DNA from: Candidatus Hydrogenedentes bacterium UBA2224
GTDB lineage: Bacteria > Hydrogenedentota > Hydrogenedentia > Hydrogenedentales > SLHB01
Direction of reading: 5' to 3'
Assembly: GCA_002348185.1 (NCBI GenBank)
Contig: DDYW01000182.1
Span: forward strand, 488-21,180
Length of the DNA stretch: 20,693 bases
A program made the position numbers and the translations under genes. A model generated the notes under the pieces. That model was not told where the DNA came from. It did no database searches and saw only the letters and a program-made list of their open reading frames with translations. Shown piece after piece: positions 13,945 to 20,693 of the stretch (positions are counted from its first letter, which is position 1; every line of letters starts with the position of its first letter).

Positions 13945-13962
13945 TCGTCATATGGCGAAATA
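13941..13962. promoter_or_regulatory. Probable ArsR operator, second unit
   Basis: TATTTCG (13941-13947) and CGAAATA (13956-13962) are a perfect 7-bp inverted repeat with an 8-base spacer. Arm length, spacer and core match the operator at 9070-9093 (TATTTGG-N8-CCAAGTA), giving the shared form TATTTsG-N8-CsAAnTA. It covers the -10 box and start site, so binding would repress the promoter. Confidence 0.65.
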
Positions 13963-13975
13963 AGGAAATGGAACC

Positions 13976-14356
13976 ATGCGGGACTTCATGGACGTGATCA
14001 AGGCCCTGGCGGACGAAAACCGCGTGCGCGCGCTTATGGCGCTGCGGGGGCGGGAATTGTGCGTCTGCCAAATCATCGAGCTGCTGGGGCTGGCCCCTTC
14101 CACCGTGTCCAAACACATGAGCATCCTGAAACAGGCCCGCCTGGTGGAAAGCCGAAAGCAGGGGCGATGGGCCTACTACCGCCTGGCCGCGGAAGACGCC
14201 ACGCCCGATGCCCGCGAAGCCCTGGTGTGGCTTCAGGAACGGCTCTCCACAAATCCCGTGGTTCGGACAGATAGAAAGAAACTCCAGGCGATTGTGCGTA
14301 CGGACCCGGAGATCCTGTGCCGGGGCCAGTGTCAGGCGCGGGGGGCGCTATCGTAA
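13976..14356 (+). CDS. arsR: ArsR-family arsenic-responsive repressor, unit B
   Basis: This is a 126-residue winged-helix ArsR/SmtB repressor. The start follows AAGGAAA and the operator. ELCVCQIIELLGLAPSTVSK holds both the metal motif (Cys29, Cys31) and the start of the recognition region; HMSILKQARLVESRKQGRWAYY completes the wing. An extended C-terminal tail carries ILCRGQC (Cys115, Cys119), which may add thiol ligands. It heads the operon arsR, small Cys-rich gene, arsC, arsM, acr3, so As(III) is the likely inducer. It is longer and distinct in sequence from the unit A ArsR, so the two are not a recent duplication. Confidence 0.93.
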   Translation: MRDFMDVIKALADENRVRALMALRGRELCVCQIIELLGLAPSTVSKHMSILKQARLVESRKQGRWAYYRLAAEDATPDAREALVWLQERLSTNPVVRTDRKKLQAIVRTDPEILCRGQCQARGALS

Positions 14357-14371
14357 ATAAAGGCAGACATC

Positions 14372-14704
14372 ATGGAAGCTACAGTGCATATCGACCCGGG
14401 AATCTGCGGGTTTGCGAAGAGCGCGCAGGCATCTTCCGAAGACAACCAATACGTGGTATTTGATATCCACAGCGATTGCGACAAGGTGCAGACGCTGGCC
14501 CGGCGTCTGGCCGAGTGCGGTGCCGTGGACGCCTACCAGGAGATCTCCCCTGTTGGACAGAGCGTGCTGCTGACCGCGGCGCGCGAAACCCTGTCCGGCT
14601 GTTGCGCGGCCTGTGCCGCGCCGGTGGGGCTTTTCAAGGCGATGCAGGTGGCAGCCGGACTGGCGCTTCCCAAGAGCATCGCCATTAACATTACCCGGGA
14701 GTGA
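14372..14704 (+). CDS. Small Cys-rich protein of the ars operon (DUF6951-like)
   Basis: This 110-residue protein has no signal peptide and is probably cytoplasmic. It begins VHIDPGICGF (Cys12) and has Cys36 (SDCD), Cys49 (ECG) and GCCAAC (Cys77, Cys78, Cys81), six cysteines suited to soft metal(loid) binding. It looks like DUF6951 from memory; the function of that family is not known to me. Lying between arsR (15 bases) and arsC (6 bases), it is in the same operon and may be a metallochaperone or a sulfur/redox partner. The start has only a modest site (AAAGGCAG). Good coding character; role uncertain. Confidence 0.8.
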   Translation: MEATVHIDPGICGFAKSAQASSEDNQYVVFDIHSDCDKVQTLARRLAECGAVDAYQEISPVGQSVLLTAARETLSGCCAACAAPVGLFKAMQVAAGLALPKSIAINITRE

Positions 14705-14710
14705 ACACCC

Positions 14711-15157
14711 ATGCCGGAGCGACTTCGCGTATTGTTTCTCTGTACGGGCAACTCCTGCCGAAGCCAGATGGCCGAGGGCTGGGCGCGGGCGCTCAAAGAA
14801 GACGTTATCGACGCGCAATCGGCGGGCCTTGAAGCCCATGGCCTGAACCCCAATGCCGTGAAGGTTATGGCCGAGGCGGGCGTGGATATCTCGCGGCATC
14901 GGTCGAAAACGCTCGACGCATTGCAGAGCATGGAGTTTGACTACGTGGTGACGGTCTGCGGGCACGCGCACGAGACGTGCCCCGTGTTCCCTGGCACGAC
15001 CAGGGTGGTGCACGTTGGATTTGACGACCCGCCCACGCTGGCCGCGACGGCCGGCACAACCGAAGAGGCGCTCGGGCATTACCGCCGCGTGCGCGACGAG
15101 ATAAAGGCGTTTGTTGAGCGATTACCTCAAGCGTTGACAAAGGAAACAGTCCCATGA
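14711..15157 (+). CDS. arsC: Thioredoxin-coupled arsenate reductase ArsC
   Basis: This is a 148-residue low-molecular-weight phosphatase-fold arsenate reductase. The oxyanion loop CTGNSCRS holds the nucleophile Cys11 plus Arg17; Cys83 and Cys90 in VCGHAHETC complete the redox relay that ends in a disulfide reduced by thioredoxin. DDPP near the C-terminal third is the usual segment of this family. It reduces As(V) to As(III) in the cytoplasm, feeding ArsM and the Acr3 pump. Its stop overlaps the arsM start by four bases (ATGA), so the two are translationally coupled. Confidence 0.96.
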   Translation: MPERLRVLFLCTGNSCRSQMAEGWARALKEDVIDAQSAGLEAHGLNPNAVKVMAEAGVDISRHRSKTLDALQSMEFDYVVTVCGHAHETCPVFPGTTRVVHVGFDDPPTLAATAGTTEEALGHYRRVRDEIKAFVERLPQALTKETVP

Positions 15158-16014
15158 ACGACCAGGATGCCATCCGTGAAAAAGTGCGAACCGGTTATGC
15201 GGCCATTGCCACGGGCGGGGGCTCGTGCTGTGGACCGGCGCAATCCTGTTGTGGCGGTGGGGGCGGCGACGGTGCCGCCCAGCTGGCCCGGGCTATCGGC
15301 TATGACGCCGAAGAACTGGCCGCTTTGCCCGACGGCGCCAACCTGGGTCTGTCGTGCGGAAATCCCGTCGCGCTGGCGTCGTTGAAACGCGGAGAGACGG
15401 TCGTCGACCTGGGCAGTGGCGGCGGGTTTGACGTGTTTATCGCGGGGCGCAAGCTGGGGCCCGAGGGACGCGCGATCGGCGTCGACATGACTCCCGAGAT
15501 GGTGGCCAGGGCGCGCCGCAGCGCCGAGCCGTATCGCGAACGCACCGGCTTCGACAACGTGGAATTCCGGCTGGGCGAAATTGAGCATCTCCCGATTGCC
15601 GACCATAGCGCCGACGTGGTCATCTCGAATTGCGTCATCAATCTGTCGCCGGACAAGCCCCAGGTGTGGCGCGAAATCGCGCGTGTGCTCAAACCCGGCG
15701 GCCGCGCGGCCGTATCCGATCTGGCGTTGTTGAAGCCGCTGCCGACCGAGCTGCGCGGCATGGTGGAAGCGCTCGTGGGATGCATAGCCGGCGCCGTCCT
15801 GGTGGAAGAGACCCAACGCATGGCGGAAGCGGCCGGGCTCCGGGACATCCGCCTCACGGCAAAGCCTGGATATATTGATTCGATGACGAACATGAATGAC
15901 CCCTTGTACAGGAAAATCACCGAGTCGCTGCCGGACGGCGCCAAGGCCTCTGATTACGTCGTGAGCCTGGAAATTGACGCGCGAAAACCGCTCAAGTGTT
16001 CCTGCTGCGGTTGA
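15154..16014 (+). CDS. arsM: Arsenite S-adenosylmethionine methyltransferase ArsM
   Basis: This 286-residue class I methyltransferase turns As(III) into methylated arsenicals. The SAM site is VVDLGSGGGFD (83-93), with motif II-like GVDMTPEM after it. The three As(III)-binding cysteines known for ArsM enzymes are present as Cys68 (LSCGNP), Cys160 (ISNCVINL) and Cys210 (VGCIAG). The N terminus has two more Cys pairs (SCCGP, SCCGG; 25-26 and 32-33) and the C terminus ends CSCCG, both plausible extra thiol sites. RBS is AAAGGAAA and the start overlaps arsC. Products such as MAs(III) are more toxic than As(III), which makes an ArsP-like permease in the neighbouring unit meaningful. Confidence 0.96.
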   Translation: MNDQDAIREKVRTGYAAIATGGGSCCGPAQSCCGGGGGDGAAQLARAIGYDAEELAALPDGANLGLSCGNPVALASLKRGETVVDLGSGGGFDVFIAGRKLGPEGRAIGVDMTPEMVARARRSAEPYRERTGFDNVEFRLGEIEHLPIADHSADVVISNCVINLSPDKPQVWREIARVLKPGGRAAVSDLALLKPLPTELRGMVEALVGCIAGAVLVEETQRMAEAAGLRDIRLTAKPGYIDSMTNMNDPLYRKITESLPDGAKASDYVVSLEIDARKPLKCSCCG

Positions 16015-16053
16015 ATGAGAGCCCAGGCCGGAACGATGAAAGAGTGAGACTCC

Positions 16054-17253
16054 ATGACAACAGCGACCAATTCTACTGGGCGTGTGCCGTCCTCGAAACA
16101 GGCCCTGAGCGTCTTCGAACGCTATCTGACCGCGTGGGTGGGTTTGTGTATTGCCGGTGGTATTCTTCTCGGCAAATTGGCGCCTGGCCTGGCTCAGACC
16201 CTTGATGGGATGGCGATCTACGTTAACAATGCTCCGGTGGTATCCATCCCCATCGCCGTCTGCCTGTTTTTCATGATGTATCCGATTATGGTAAAGATCG
16301 ACTTCAGTTCCGTCATCAAAGCCGGTAAGAGTGGAAAACCCGTGTTTCTCACGCTGTTTGTCAACTGGTGCATTAAACCTTTCACCATGTATGCGCTCAG
16401 CCTGCTGTTTCTGGGCGTGTTGTTCCGGGGGTTTATCGGCGCTGATGCCACGGATTTGGTGAAGATGCCCTTTGGCCTCGACCTGGCAGTCGGCGCGACG
16501 CATGGTGCGGGAACCGTCGTCCTGCACGAAGGGATCAAGATGCTCGAGATCCCACTCTGGCGCAGCTATCTTGCCGGGTGCATTCTCCTCGGCATCGCGC
16601 CGTGCACCGCCATGGTGCTGGTCTGGGGCTACCTGGCCCGCGGCAATGACGGGCTTACGCTGGTCATGGTGGCCATCAATTCCCTGACCATGCTTGTGCT
16701 GTACGGCGTGCTGGGCGGCTTTCTACTGGGTGTAGGCCGGCTTCCCGTGCCCTGGCAGGCGTTGCTGCTTTCCATCGCGATTTACGTCGCCCTGCCGCTG
16801 ATCGCCGGTTACCTCTCACGCAAATGGATCATCGCGGCCAAGGGCGAGACCTGGTTCAAGGAGAAGTTTCTGCATGTGCTGACGCCCGTTACGATCATCG
16901 CGTTACTGACGACACTCGTGCTTCTCTTTTCCTTCAAAGGAGAGACGATCCTGTCCAATCCCTTGACCATCGTCTGGATAGCCATTCCGCTGTTCATCCA
17001 GACCATGTTGATCTTTGGGATTGGATACTTCCTGGCCTATAAACTGAAACTCACGTACGCGGACGCCGCCCCGGCCGCCATGATCGGCGCTTCGAACCAT
17101 TTTGAAGTGGCCATTGCCACCGCCGTCATGCTCTTCGGCCTCTCCAGCGGGGCCGCTCTCGCAACGGTGGTGGGTGTGCTCATCGAAGTGCCCGTCATGT
17201 TGATGCTCGTACGCATCTGCCTCAGAACCCGCGGCCTGTTCGCCGCCGCGTGA
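16054..17253 (+). CDS. acr3: Arsenite efflux permease Acr3
   Basis: This is a 399-residue membrane protein of the Acr3 (BASS-fold) family that exports As(III) driven by the proton gradient. About ten TM helices are visible. Family segments are FFMMYPIMVKIDF and LLGIAPCTAMVLVW, where Cys184 matches the essential cysteine of TM4, and IGASNHFEVAIA near the end. Between TM3 and TM4 there is a longer loop (about 127-168) than in typical Acr3 of about 350 residues. It carries MPFGLDLAVGATHGAG. It is the last gene of unit B, starting 39 bases after arsM with a weak GAGTGAG site. Confidence 0.95.
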   Translation: MTTATNSTGRVPSSKQALSVFERYLTAWVGLCIAGGILLGKLAPGLAQTLDGMAIYVNNAPVVSIPIAVCLFFMMYPIMVKIDFSSVIKAGKSGKPVFLTLFVNWCIKPFTMYALSLLFLGVLFRGFIGADATDLVKMPFGLDLAVGATHGAGTVVLHEGIKMLEIPLWRSYLAGCILLGIAPCTAMVLVWGYLARGNDGLTLVMVAINSLTMLVLYGVLGGFLLGVGRLPVPWQALLLSIAIYVALPLIAGYLSRKWIIAAKGETWFKEKFLHVLTPVTIIALLTTLVLLFSFKGETILSNPLTIVWIAIPLFIQTMLIFGIGYFLAYKLKLTYADAAPAAMIGASNHFEVAIATAVMLFGLSSGAALATVVGVLIEVPVMLMLVRICLRTRGLFAAA

Positions 17254-17389
17254 AGAGGCCCGCAGGGGCGTGGCCGCTGGACTCTGGCGGGGCGGGATGC
17301 CAGAATGGAGGCCAGCGCGGTGTGGGCTGCACCGGCCTGCGCGACGACACGGCGCGATGTGTCCAGTTTCCCGGCGCAAGGAGGCGGGC
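17254..17389 (+). other. Gap after acr3 with a weak hairpin
   Basis: The 136 bases between acr3 and the CHAD gene hold a 6-bp inverted repeat, TCTGGC (17283-17288) and GCCAGA (17299-17304), with a 10-base loop and no T run. It could be a weak terminator of the ars operon. The AAGGAGG at 17378-17384 is the ribosome site of the next gene. No promoter stands out. Confidence 0.35.
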
Positions 17390-18301
17390 ATGGCGTATGG
17401 TATCGAGCCGAACGAGAGTGCGGCGGACGGGTTGAGGCGTGTCGCCCTGGAACAGCTCGACCAGGCAATCGACAACGCCAGCAAACCGGGCATGGAGCGC
17501 GACAAGGCGGTCCATGACGTCCGAAAGTGCATGAAGAAACTCCGGGCGGTCCTGCGTATGGCGCGCGCCGAACTGGGAGAGCACACGTTCAGGACCGAGA
17601 ACGCCTGTTTCCGCGAAGCCGCAAAACGGCTGTCCGGTGTGCGGGAAGCGGCCGTGCGGGTGGCCACGGCGGAGAAGCTCCAGACGCATTTCGCCGGGCA
17701 GGCCATCGACGTATTCGCGCCGCTGCTCGATACGCTGCGGGCGCAGGCGGAGGCAGTGCGACAGGAGTACCTGGACCAGGGCGATGCCCTGAGCGAAGTC
17801 GCGGCGGTGTTGCGCGATGCGCGCGCGCGCGTAGACGATTGGCCGCTCACGGGCCGGGACTTCGCGGCTGTGGCCAACGGGGTGCGCCGGATCTACCGGC
17901 AGGGTCGCAGGGGGCTCCGCATTACCGGGAAGAAGGCGACCGACGATCATTTCCATGAGTGGCGCAAGGCCGTGAAATGCCTGTGGTACCATGCGCGGCT
18001 GCTGGAATCGACCTGGCCCGCCATGATGGGCGCCCTCGTCTGGGAACTTGACGTGCTGGGCGACGCGCTGGGAGAAGACCACGATCTGGCCGATTTGCGG
18101 TCGGCGCTCGCAACGAGGCCCGAGCTGGCGGGCGGCCTGCCGGCGTCTGAGACGATCATGCGCTTGTCCGCTCAGCGCCAGGATGAGCTTCGCAGGACGG
18201 CCCGTTCCCTGGGGACGCGGGTCTACGCGGAGAAGCCGCGCGCATTCGTGGATCGGCTGGGCGTGTACTGGAAGTCCTCACACGCATCGACTCCCGATTG
18301 A
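17390..18301 (+). CDS. CHAD-domain protein
   Basis: This 303-residue protein is a CHAD domain, an all-helical, positively charged fold that binds inorganic polyphosphate. ATG 17390 is chosen because AAGGAGG lies 5 bases before it; upstream codons look non-coding. The two halves of the fold each carry an H-x-x-R-K type motif: VHDVRKCMKKLRAVLRM (His42, Arg45, Lys46) and FHEWRKAVKCLWYHARLLE (His189, Arg192, Lys193). GEDHDL at about 228-233 matches the usual LG..xD segment. No signal peptide or TM is seen, so it is probably cytoplasmic. No CYTH domain or polyphosphate kinase lies nearby. It converges with the glucan phosphorylase gene and is probably not part of the ars operon. Confidence 0.92.
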   Translation: MAYGIEPNESAADGLRRVALEQLDQAIDNASKPGMERDKAVHDVRKCMKKLRAVLRMARAELGEHTFRTENACFREAAKRLSGVREAAVRVATAEKLQTHFAGQAIDVFAPLLDTLRAQAEAVRQEYLDQGDALSEVAAVLRDARARVDDWPLTGRDFAAVANGVRRIYRQGRRGLRITGKKATDDHFHEWRKAVKCLWYHARLLESTWPAMMGALVWELDVLGDALGEDHDLADLRSALATRPELAGGLPASETIMRLSAQRQDELRRTARSLGTRVYAEKPRAFVDRLGVYWKSSHASTPD

Positions 18302-18307
18302 CGTGGT

Positions 18308-18338
18308 CTCCGGGGCAGTGCAGTTCCTCAGCCCGGAG
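18308..18338. terminator. Possible terminator between convergent genes
   Basis: CTCCGGGGC (18308-18316) pairs with GCCCGGAG (18331-18338), leaving one bulged G and a 14-base loop. It lies just after the CHAD stop codon and ahead of the end of the phosphorylase gene on the opposite strand, so it could end both transcripts. There is no clear T run. Confidence 0.45.
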
Positions 18339-18361
18339 GGGGCGAAGACGGCCGCACACGA

Positions 18362-20509
18362 TCACGCTCGGCGGCCGTTCGCTCCGGGGTAGGTGGAAGT
18401 GAGGGCCCCCGCCGCCGGCAGGTAGCAACTGTGCGCGTAGTCCATCACCATCCGTGATGCGCTGAATTTCCATGGCAAGGTGCGCAGGGCGTGTTTCTGC
18501 ATGCTGACCCAGGCATTGGGAATGCCGTCGTGGTCGCGCTCGTAATACAGTGGCGCGACTTGATTTTCGAGACAGGCAAACAGCGCATCCCGGTCCGACT
18601 CGTCCTGCCGTTCCGGATCGCTGTATTCTTCTCCGGCGCCAATGGCGAATCCGTTGTGCCCGTCGTACGCTTCCGCCCACCAGCCGTCGAGAATGGAGAG
18701 ATTGAGTCCGCCGTTCAGAACGACCTTCTGCCCGCTCGTGCCGCAGGCTTCGCGGGGACGCCGCGGGTTGTTCAGCCAGACGTCGACTCCCTGCACCAGA
18801 TGCCGGCTCACGTTGATGTCATGATCCTCGATGAACACGATTTTCCCCTTGAACTCAGGCATCTGCGTGACGTCGTAGACGTGTTTTATGAGCGATTTTC
18901 CGCCTTCATCGTTAGGATGCGCCTTGCCTGCCAGAATGAACTGGACGGGGTGTTTCTTGTGATTGATGAGCCGGTCGAGGCGCCGCAAATCGCCGAACAG
19001 CAGCGTGGCCCGTTTGTACGCCGCGAACCGGCGCGCAAACCCGACGGTCAACACGGTGTAATCCAGGCAATTCCCCTGCGTCGTGCCGCCCGCGTCCGGG
19101 GCCCCGCGCCGCGAAATCTGATGCGCCACACACCGGCGAACGTAATCGACTAGGCTCGTTTTGAGAATCTGGTGTTGCTCCCAGAACTCAACGTTGTCGA
19201 TCTCCTCGACATCGGCCCAGGTCTCGGGCAGGTGCACGCGGTCGGTCCAGTCTTCCCCGTGATACCGGCTGTAGAGCCGGGCCATGGGCATGGCGAGCCA
19301 CGTGGGCGTGTGCACGCCGTTCGTGATGTGAAAAATGGGAATCTCCTCGAGCGGACGCGACGGCCAGAGACCCTGCCACATGCGCCGGCTCACGCGCTCG
19401 TGAATTGCCGAGACCGCATTCCGAAACCGCGCCATCTTCAACCCCAACACGGTCATGCAAAACGTTTCGCCATCATCGTGCGGATTGACGCGCCCGAGCG
19501 CCAGCAGGTCCTTCTCCGAAATCCGGAGTTGTCCCCGCAGGGGTTCCAGCATGCCCAGGAGCATATCAGCCGGAAAGCGGTCGTGCCCCGCCTCCACCGG
19601 TGTGTGCGTGGTGAACACCGTCCGGCTTGAAATGCGTTCCCGGACCTCCTCGAACGACCGGTTCTCGCGTTCAAGCACCTGTCGGGCGGCCTCCAGCGTG
19701 GCGAACGCACTGTGCCCCTCGTTCATGTGGATTACACTCGGACGGATGCCCAGGGCGTCGAGGGCCCGCATCCCTCCGATGCCCAGAATCAGTTCCTGGC
19801 GCAACCGGGTGTGGGCGTCGCCGCCGTACAACTGCCCCGTCAACCCGCGGTCCGTCTCCGAATTCTCCTCGACGTTGGTGTCGAGCAGCATCAGGGAGCA
19901 TCGCCCCACCTCAGCGCGCCAGACGCGCGCCCAGGTCTTGCCGTTGCCGTTCTCCATCGCCACCCGCAACGGATGCCCCTGGTTGTCCATCGCAACGTCG
20001 ATGGGAAGATCCTCCACCTCAGCCTCGAGGTATTCCTCTCGCTGCCAGCCCTCGTCGTCCAGCCGCTGTTTGAAGTAGCCGTAGGCGTAGTACAAGCCGA
20101 TGCCCACCAGCGGGACCCCCAGGTCGGAGGCCGCCTGCAGATGGTCGCCCGCGAGCACGCCCATGCCCCCGGAATAGATCGGCAACGACTCGTGAAGCCC
20201 GAACTCCGCCGAAAAATAGGCCACGGGATTGAGGCGGGTCGGACCGCCGGCGCGGGCCCCCCACGTTGTCCGCTCGCCGAGATACCCGTTGAGCTGATGA
20301 AACGCGTGGGTGATGCGCGTGTCGATCGCGAGCTCAGCGCTGCGTTTCCGGAGCGTTTCCGCGGGCACGCGCTTCAGGAAGGCCACCGGGTTGTGGTTGA
20401 CCTCGCGCCACAGCTCGGGGTCGATGTCCCGGAAGATGGCGATAATCTCCGGGTGCCACGTCCAATACAGGTTTCTGGCCAGTTCACGGAATCGCTGGGC
20501 GGTCTTCAT
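18362..20509 (-). CDS. glgP: Short-form alpha-glucan (glycogen) phosphorylase
   Basis: This is a 715-residue GT35 phosphorylase of the short alpha-glucan family, which releases glucose-1-phosphate from glycogen or other alpha-1,4-glucans in the cytoplasm. The start follows AAAGGCGGGGAG. The N-terminal part (about 1-95, NLYWTWHPE...) matches the DUF3417 region of this type. VAYFSAEFGLHESLPIYSGG is the family signature. Other hallmarks are HMNEGHSAFA, FTTHTPVEAGHD, HITNGVHTPTW, FILAGKAHPND and FIEDHDINVSRHL. The pyridoxal-phosphate lysine is Lys595 in CGTSGQKVVLNGG, where the usual Met of GTSGMK is replaced by Gln. It stands alone on the minus strand, convergent with the CHAD gene. Confidence 0.95.
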   Translation of the reverse strand: MKTAQRFRELARNLYWTWHPEIIAIFRDIDPELWREVNHNPVAFLKRVPAETLRKRSAELAIDTRITHAFHQLNGYLGERTTWGARAGGPTRLNPVAYFSAEFGLHESLPIYSGGMGVLAGDHLQAASDLGVPLVGIGLYYAYGYFKQRLDDEGWQREEYLEAEVEDLPIDVAMDNQGHPLRVAMENGNGKTWARVWRAEVGRCSLMLLDTNVEENSETDRGLTGQLYGGDAHTRLRQELILGIGGMRALDALGIRPSVIHMNEGHSAFATLEAARQVLERENRSFEEVRERISSRTVFTTHTPVEAGHDRFPADMLLGMLEPLRGQLRISEKDLLALGRVNPHDDGETFCMTVLGLKMARFRNAVSAIHERVSRRMWQGLWPSRPLEEIPIFHITNGVHTPTWLAMPMARLYSRYHGEDWTDRVHLPETWADVEEIDNVEFWEQHQILKTSLVDYVRRCVAHQISRRGAPDAGGTTQGNCLDYTVLTVGFARRFAAYKRATLLFGDLRRLDRLINHKKHPVQFILAGKAHPNDEGGKSLIKHVYDVTQMPEFKGKIVFIEDHDINVSRHLVQGVDVWLNNPRRPREACGTSGQKVVLNGGLNLSILDGWWAEAYDGHNGFAIGAGEEYSDPERQDESDRDALFACLENQVAPLYYERDHDGIPNAWVSMQKHALRTLPWKFSASRMVMDYAHSCYLPAAGALTSTYPGANGRRA

Positions 20510-20572
20510 GGCTCCCCGCCTTTCTGGCGCCTGCGCGCCTGGGCACCCCTGGGAATCAGCCCTGGTGCGATC

Positions 20573-20602
20573 ACCTTACATCCCTCTGCTCGTGAACGTC
20601 AA
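20573..20602 (-). promoter_or_regulatory. Weak candidate promoter for glgP
   Basis: On the minus strand TTGACG (20597-20602) is followed by 18 bases and TAAGGT (20573-20578). The -35 is good and the -10 poor. The start site would be near 20566, about 57 bases before the start codon. The remaining bases to the window end hold no gene I can support. Confidence 0.3.
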
Positions 20603-20693
20603 TGTGGGGTGTGCCGCTCCGCATTCCGTTCCGGCTCTCTGTCTGCCCGGCATGCCGTTAATCCCACGCCAGGGCAATCGCACTAAAAGTCAT

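Noticed and set aside
15127..16527. 466-codon minus-strand open frame across arsM and acr3
   Set aside because: Antisense shadow; the plus strand shows conserved ArsM and Acr3 residues.

Overview
The window is GC-rich (about 60 % or more by eye) and densely coded, with no rRNA, tRNA, CRISPR array or insertion sequence that I could see. A lone prepilin-type protein with an H-X-DG tail (DUF1559), a secreted Gfo/Idh/MocA oxidoreductase of the 'GLDTSH' type, a secreted TIM-barrel glycosidase-like protein and a GH28-type beta-helix protein together suggest a heterotrophic bacterium of the Planctomycetota / Lentisphaerota / Hydrogenedentota kind. This is inference from gene content; no marker gene is present.

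Layout. (1) 1-3764, sugar and oxidoreductase block: a secreted Gfo/Idh/MocA protein (+), then on the minus strand a lipoprotein sugar-binding protein and a ribose-type ABC permease with an odd 110-residue insertion and no ATPase gene beside them. (2) 3985-4558: a small protein overlapping a MNT/AbiEii-type nucleotidyltransferase, resembling a toxin-antitoxin pair. (3) 4662-5591 (-): a DUF1559 pseudopilin, separated from the previous pair by a strong GC hairpin. (4) 6152-9019 (+): two exported carbohydrate-active proteins, a GHL10-like TIM barrel and a GH28-like beta helix. (5) 9108-17253 (+): an arsenic island made of two ArsR-headed units. (6) 17390-18301 (+): a CHAD-domain protein, convergent with (7) 18362-20509 (-), a short-form alpha-glucan phosphorylase.

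The arsenic island is the most interesting part. Unit A is arsR, a COG0701/DUF318 (ArsP-related) permease, a mini-thioredoxin with CPKC, a Tat-exported FMN-reductase-like flavoprotein, a membrane-anchored three-part protein (thioredoxin + NosL-like + MerB-like), and a CcdA/DsbD-type electron conduit. Unit B is arsR, a small Cys-rich protein of unknown role, a thioredoxin-type ArsC arsenate reductase, an ArsM arsenite methyltransferase and an Acr3 efflux pump. Each unit starts with a sigma70-like promoter overlapping an inverted repeat of the same design (TATTTsG-N8-CsAAnTA), so they probably answer to the same kind of signal. Unit B is a recognisable reduce / methylate / export pathway. Unit A looks like an extracytoplasmic thiol-redox and organometal-handling module: CcdA would bring electrons across the membrane to the thioredoxin domain of the fusion protein, whose NosL-like and MerB-like domains would bind, transfer or break down a metal(loid) or organometal(loid). 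That function is an inference; the domain order and cysteines are visible in the sequence.
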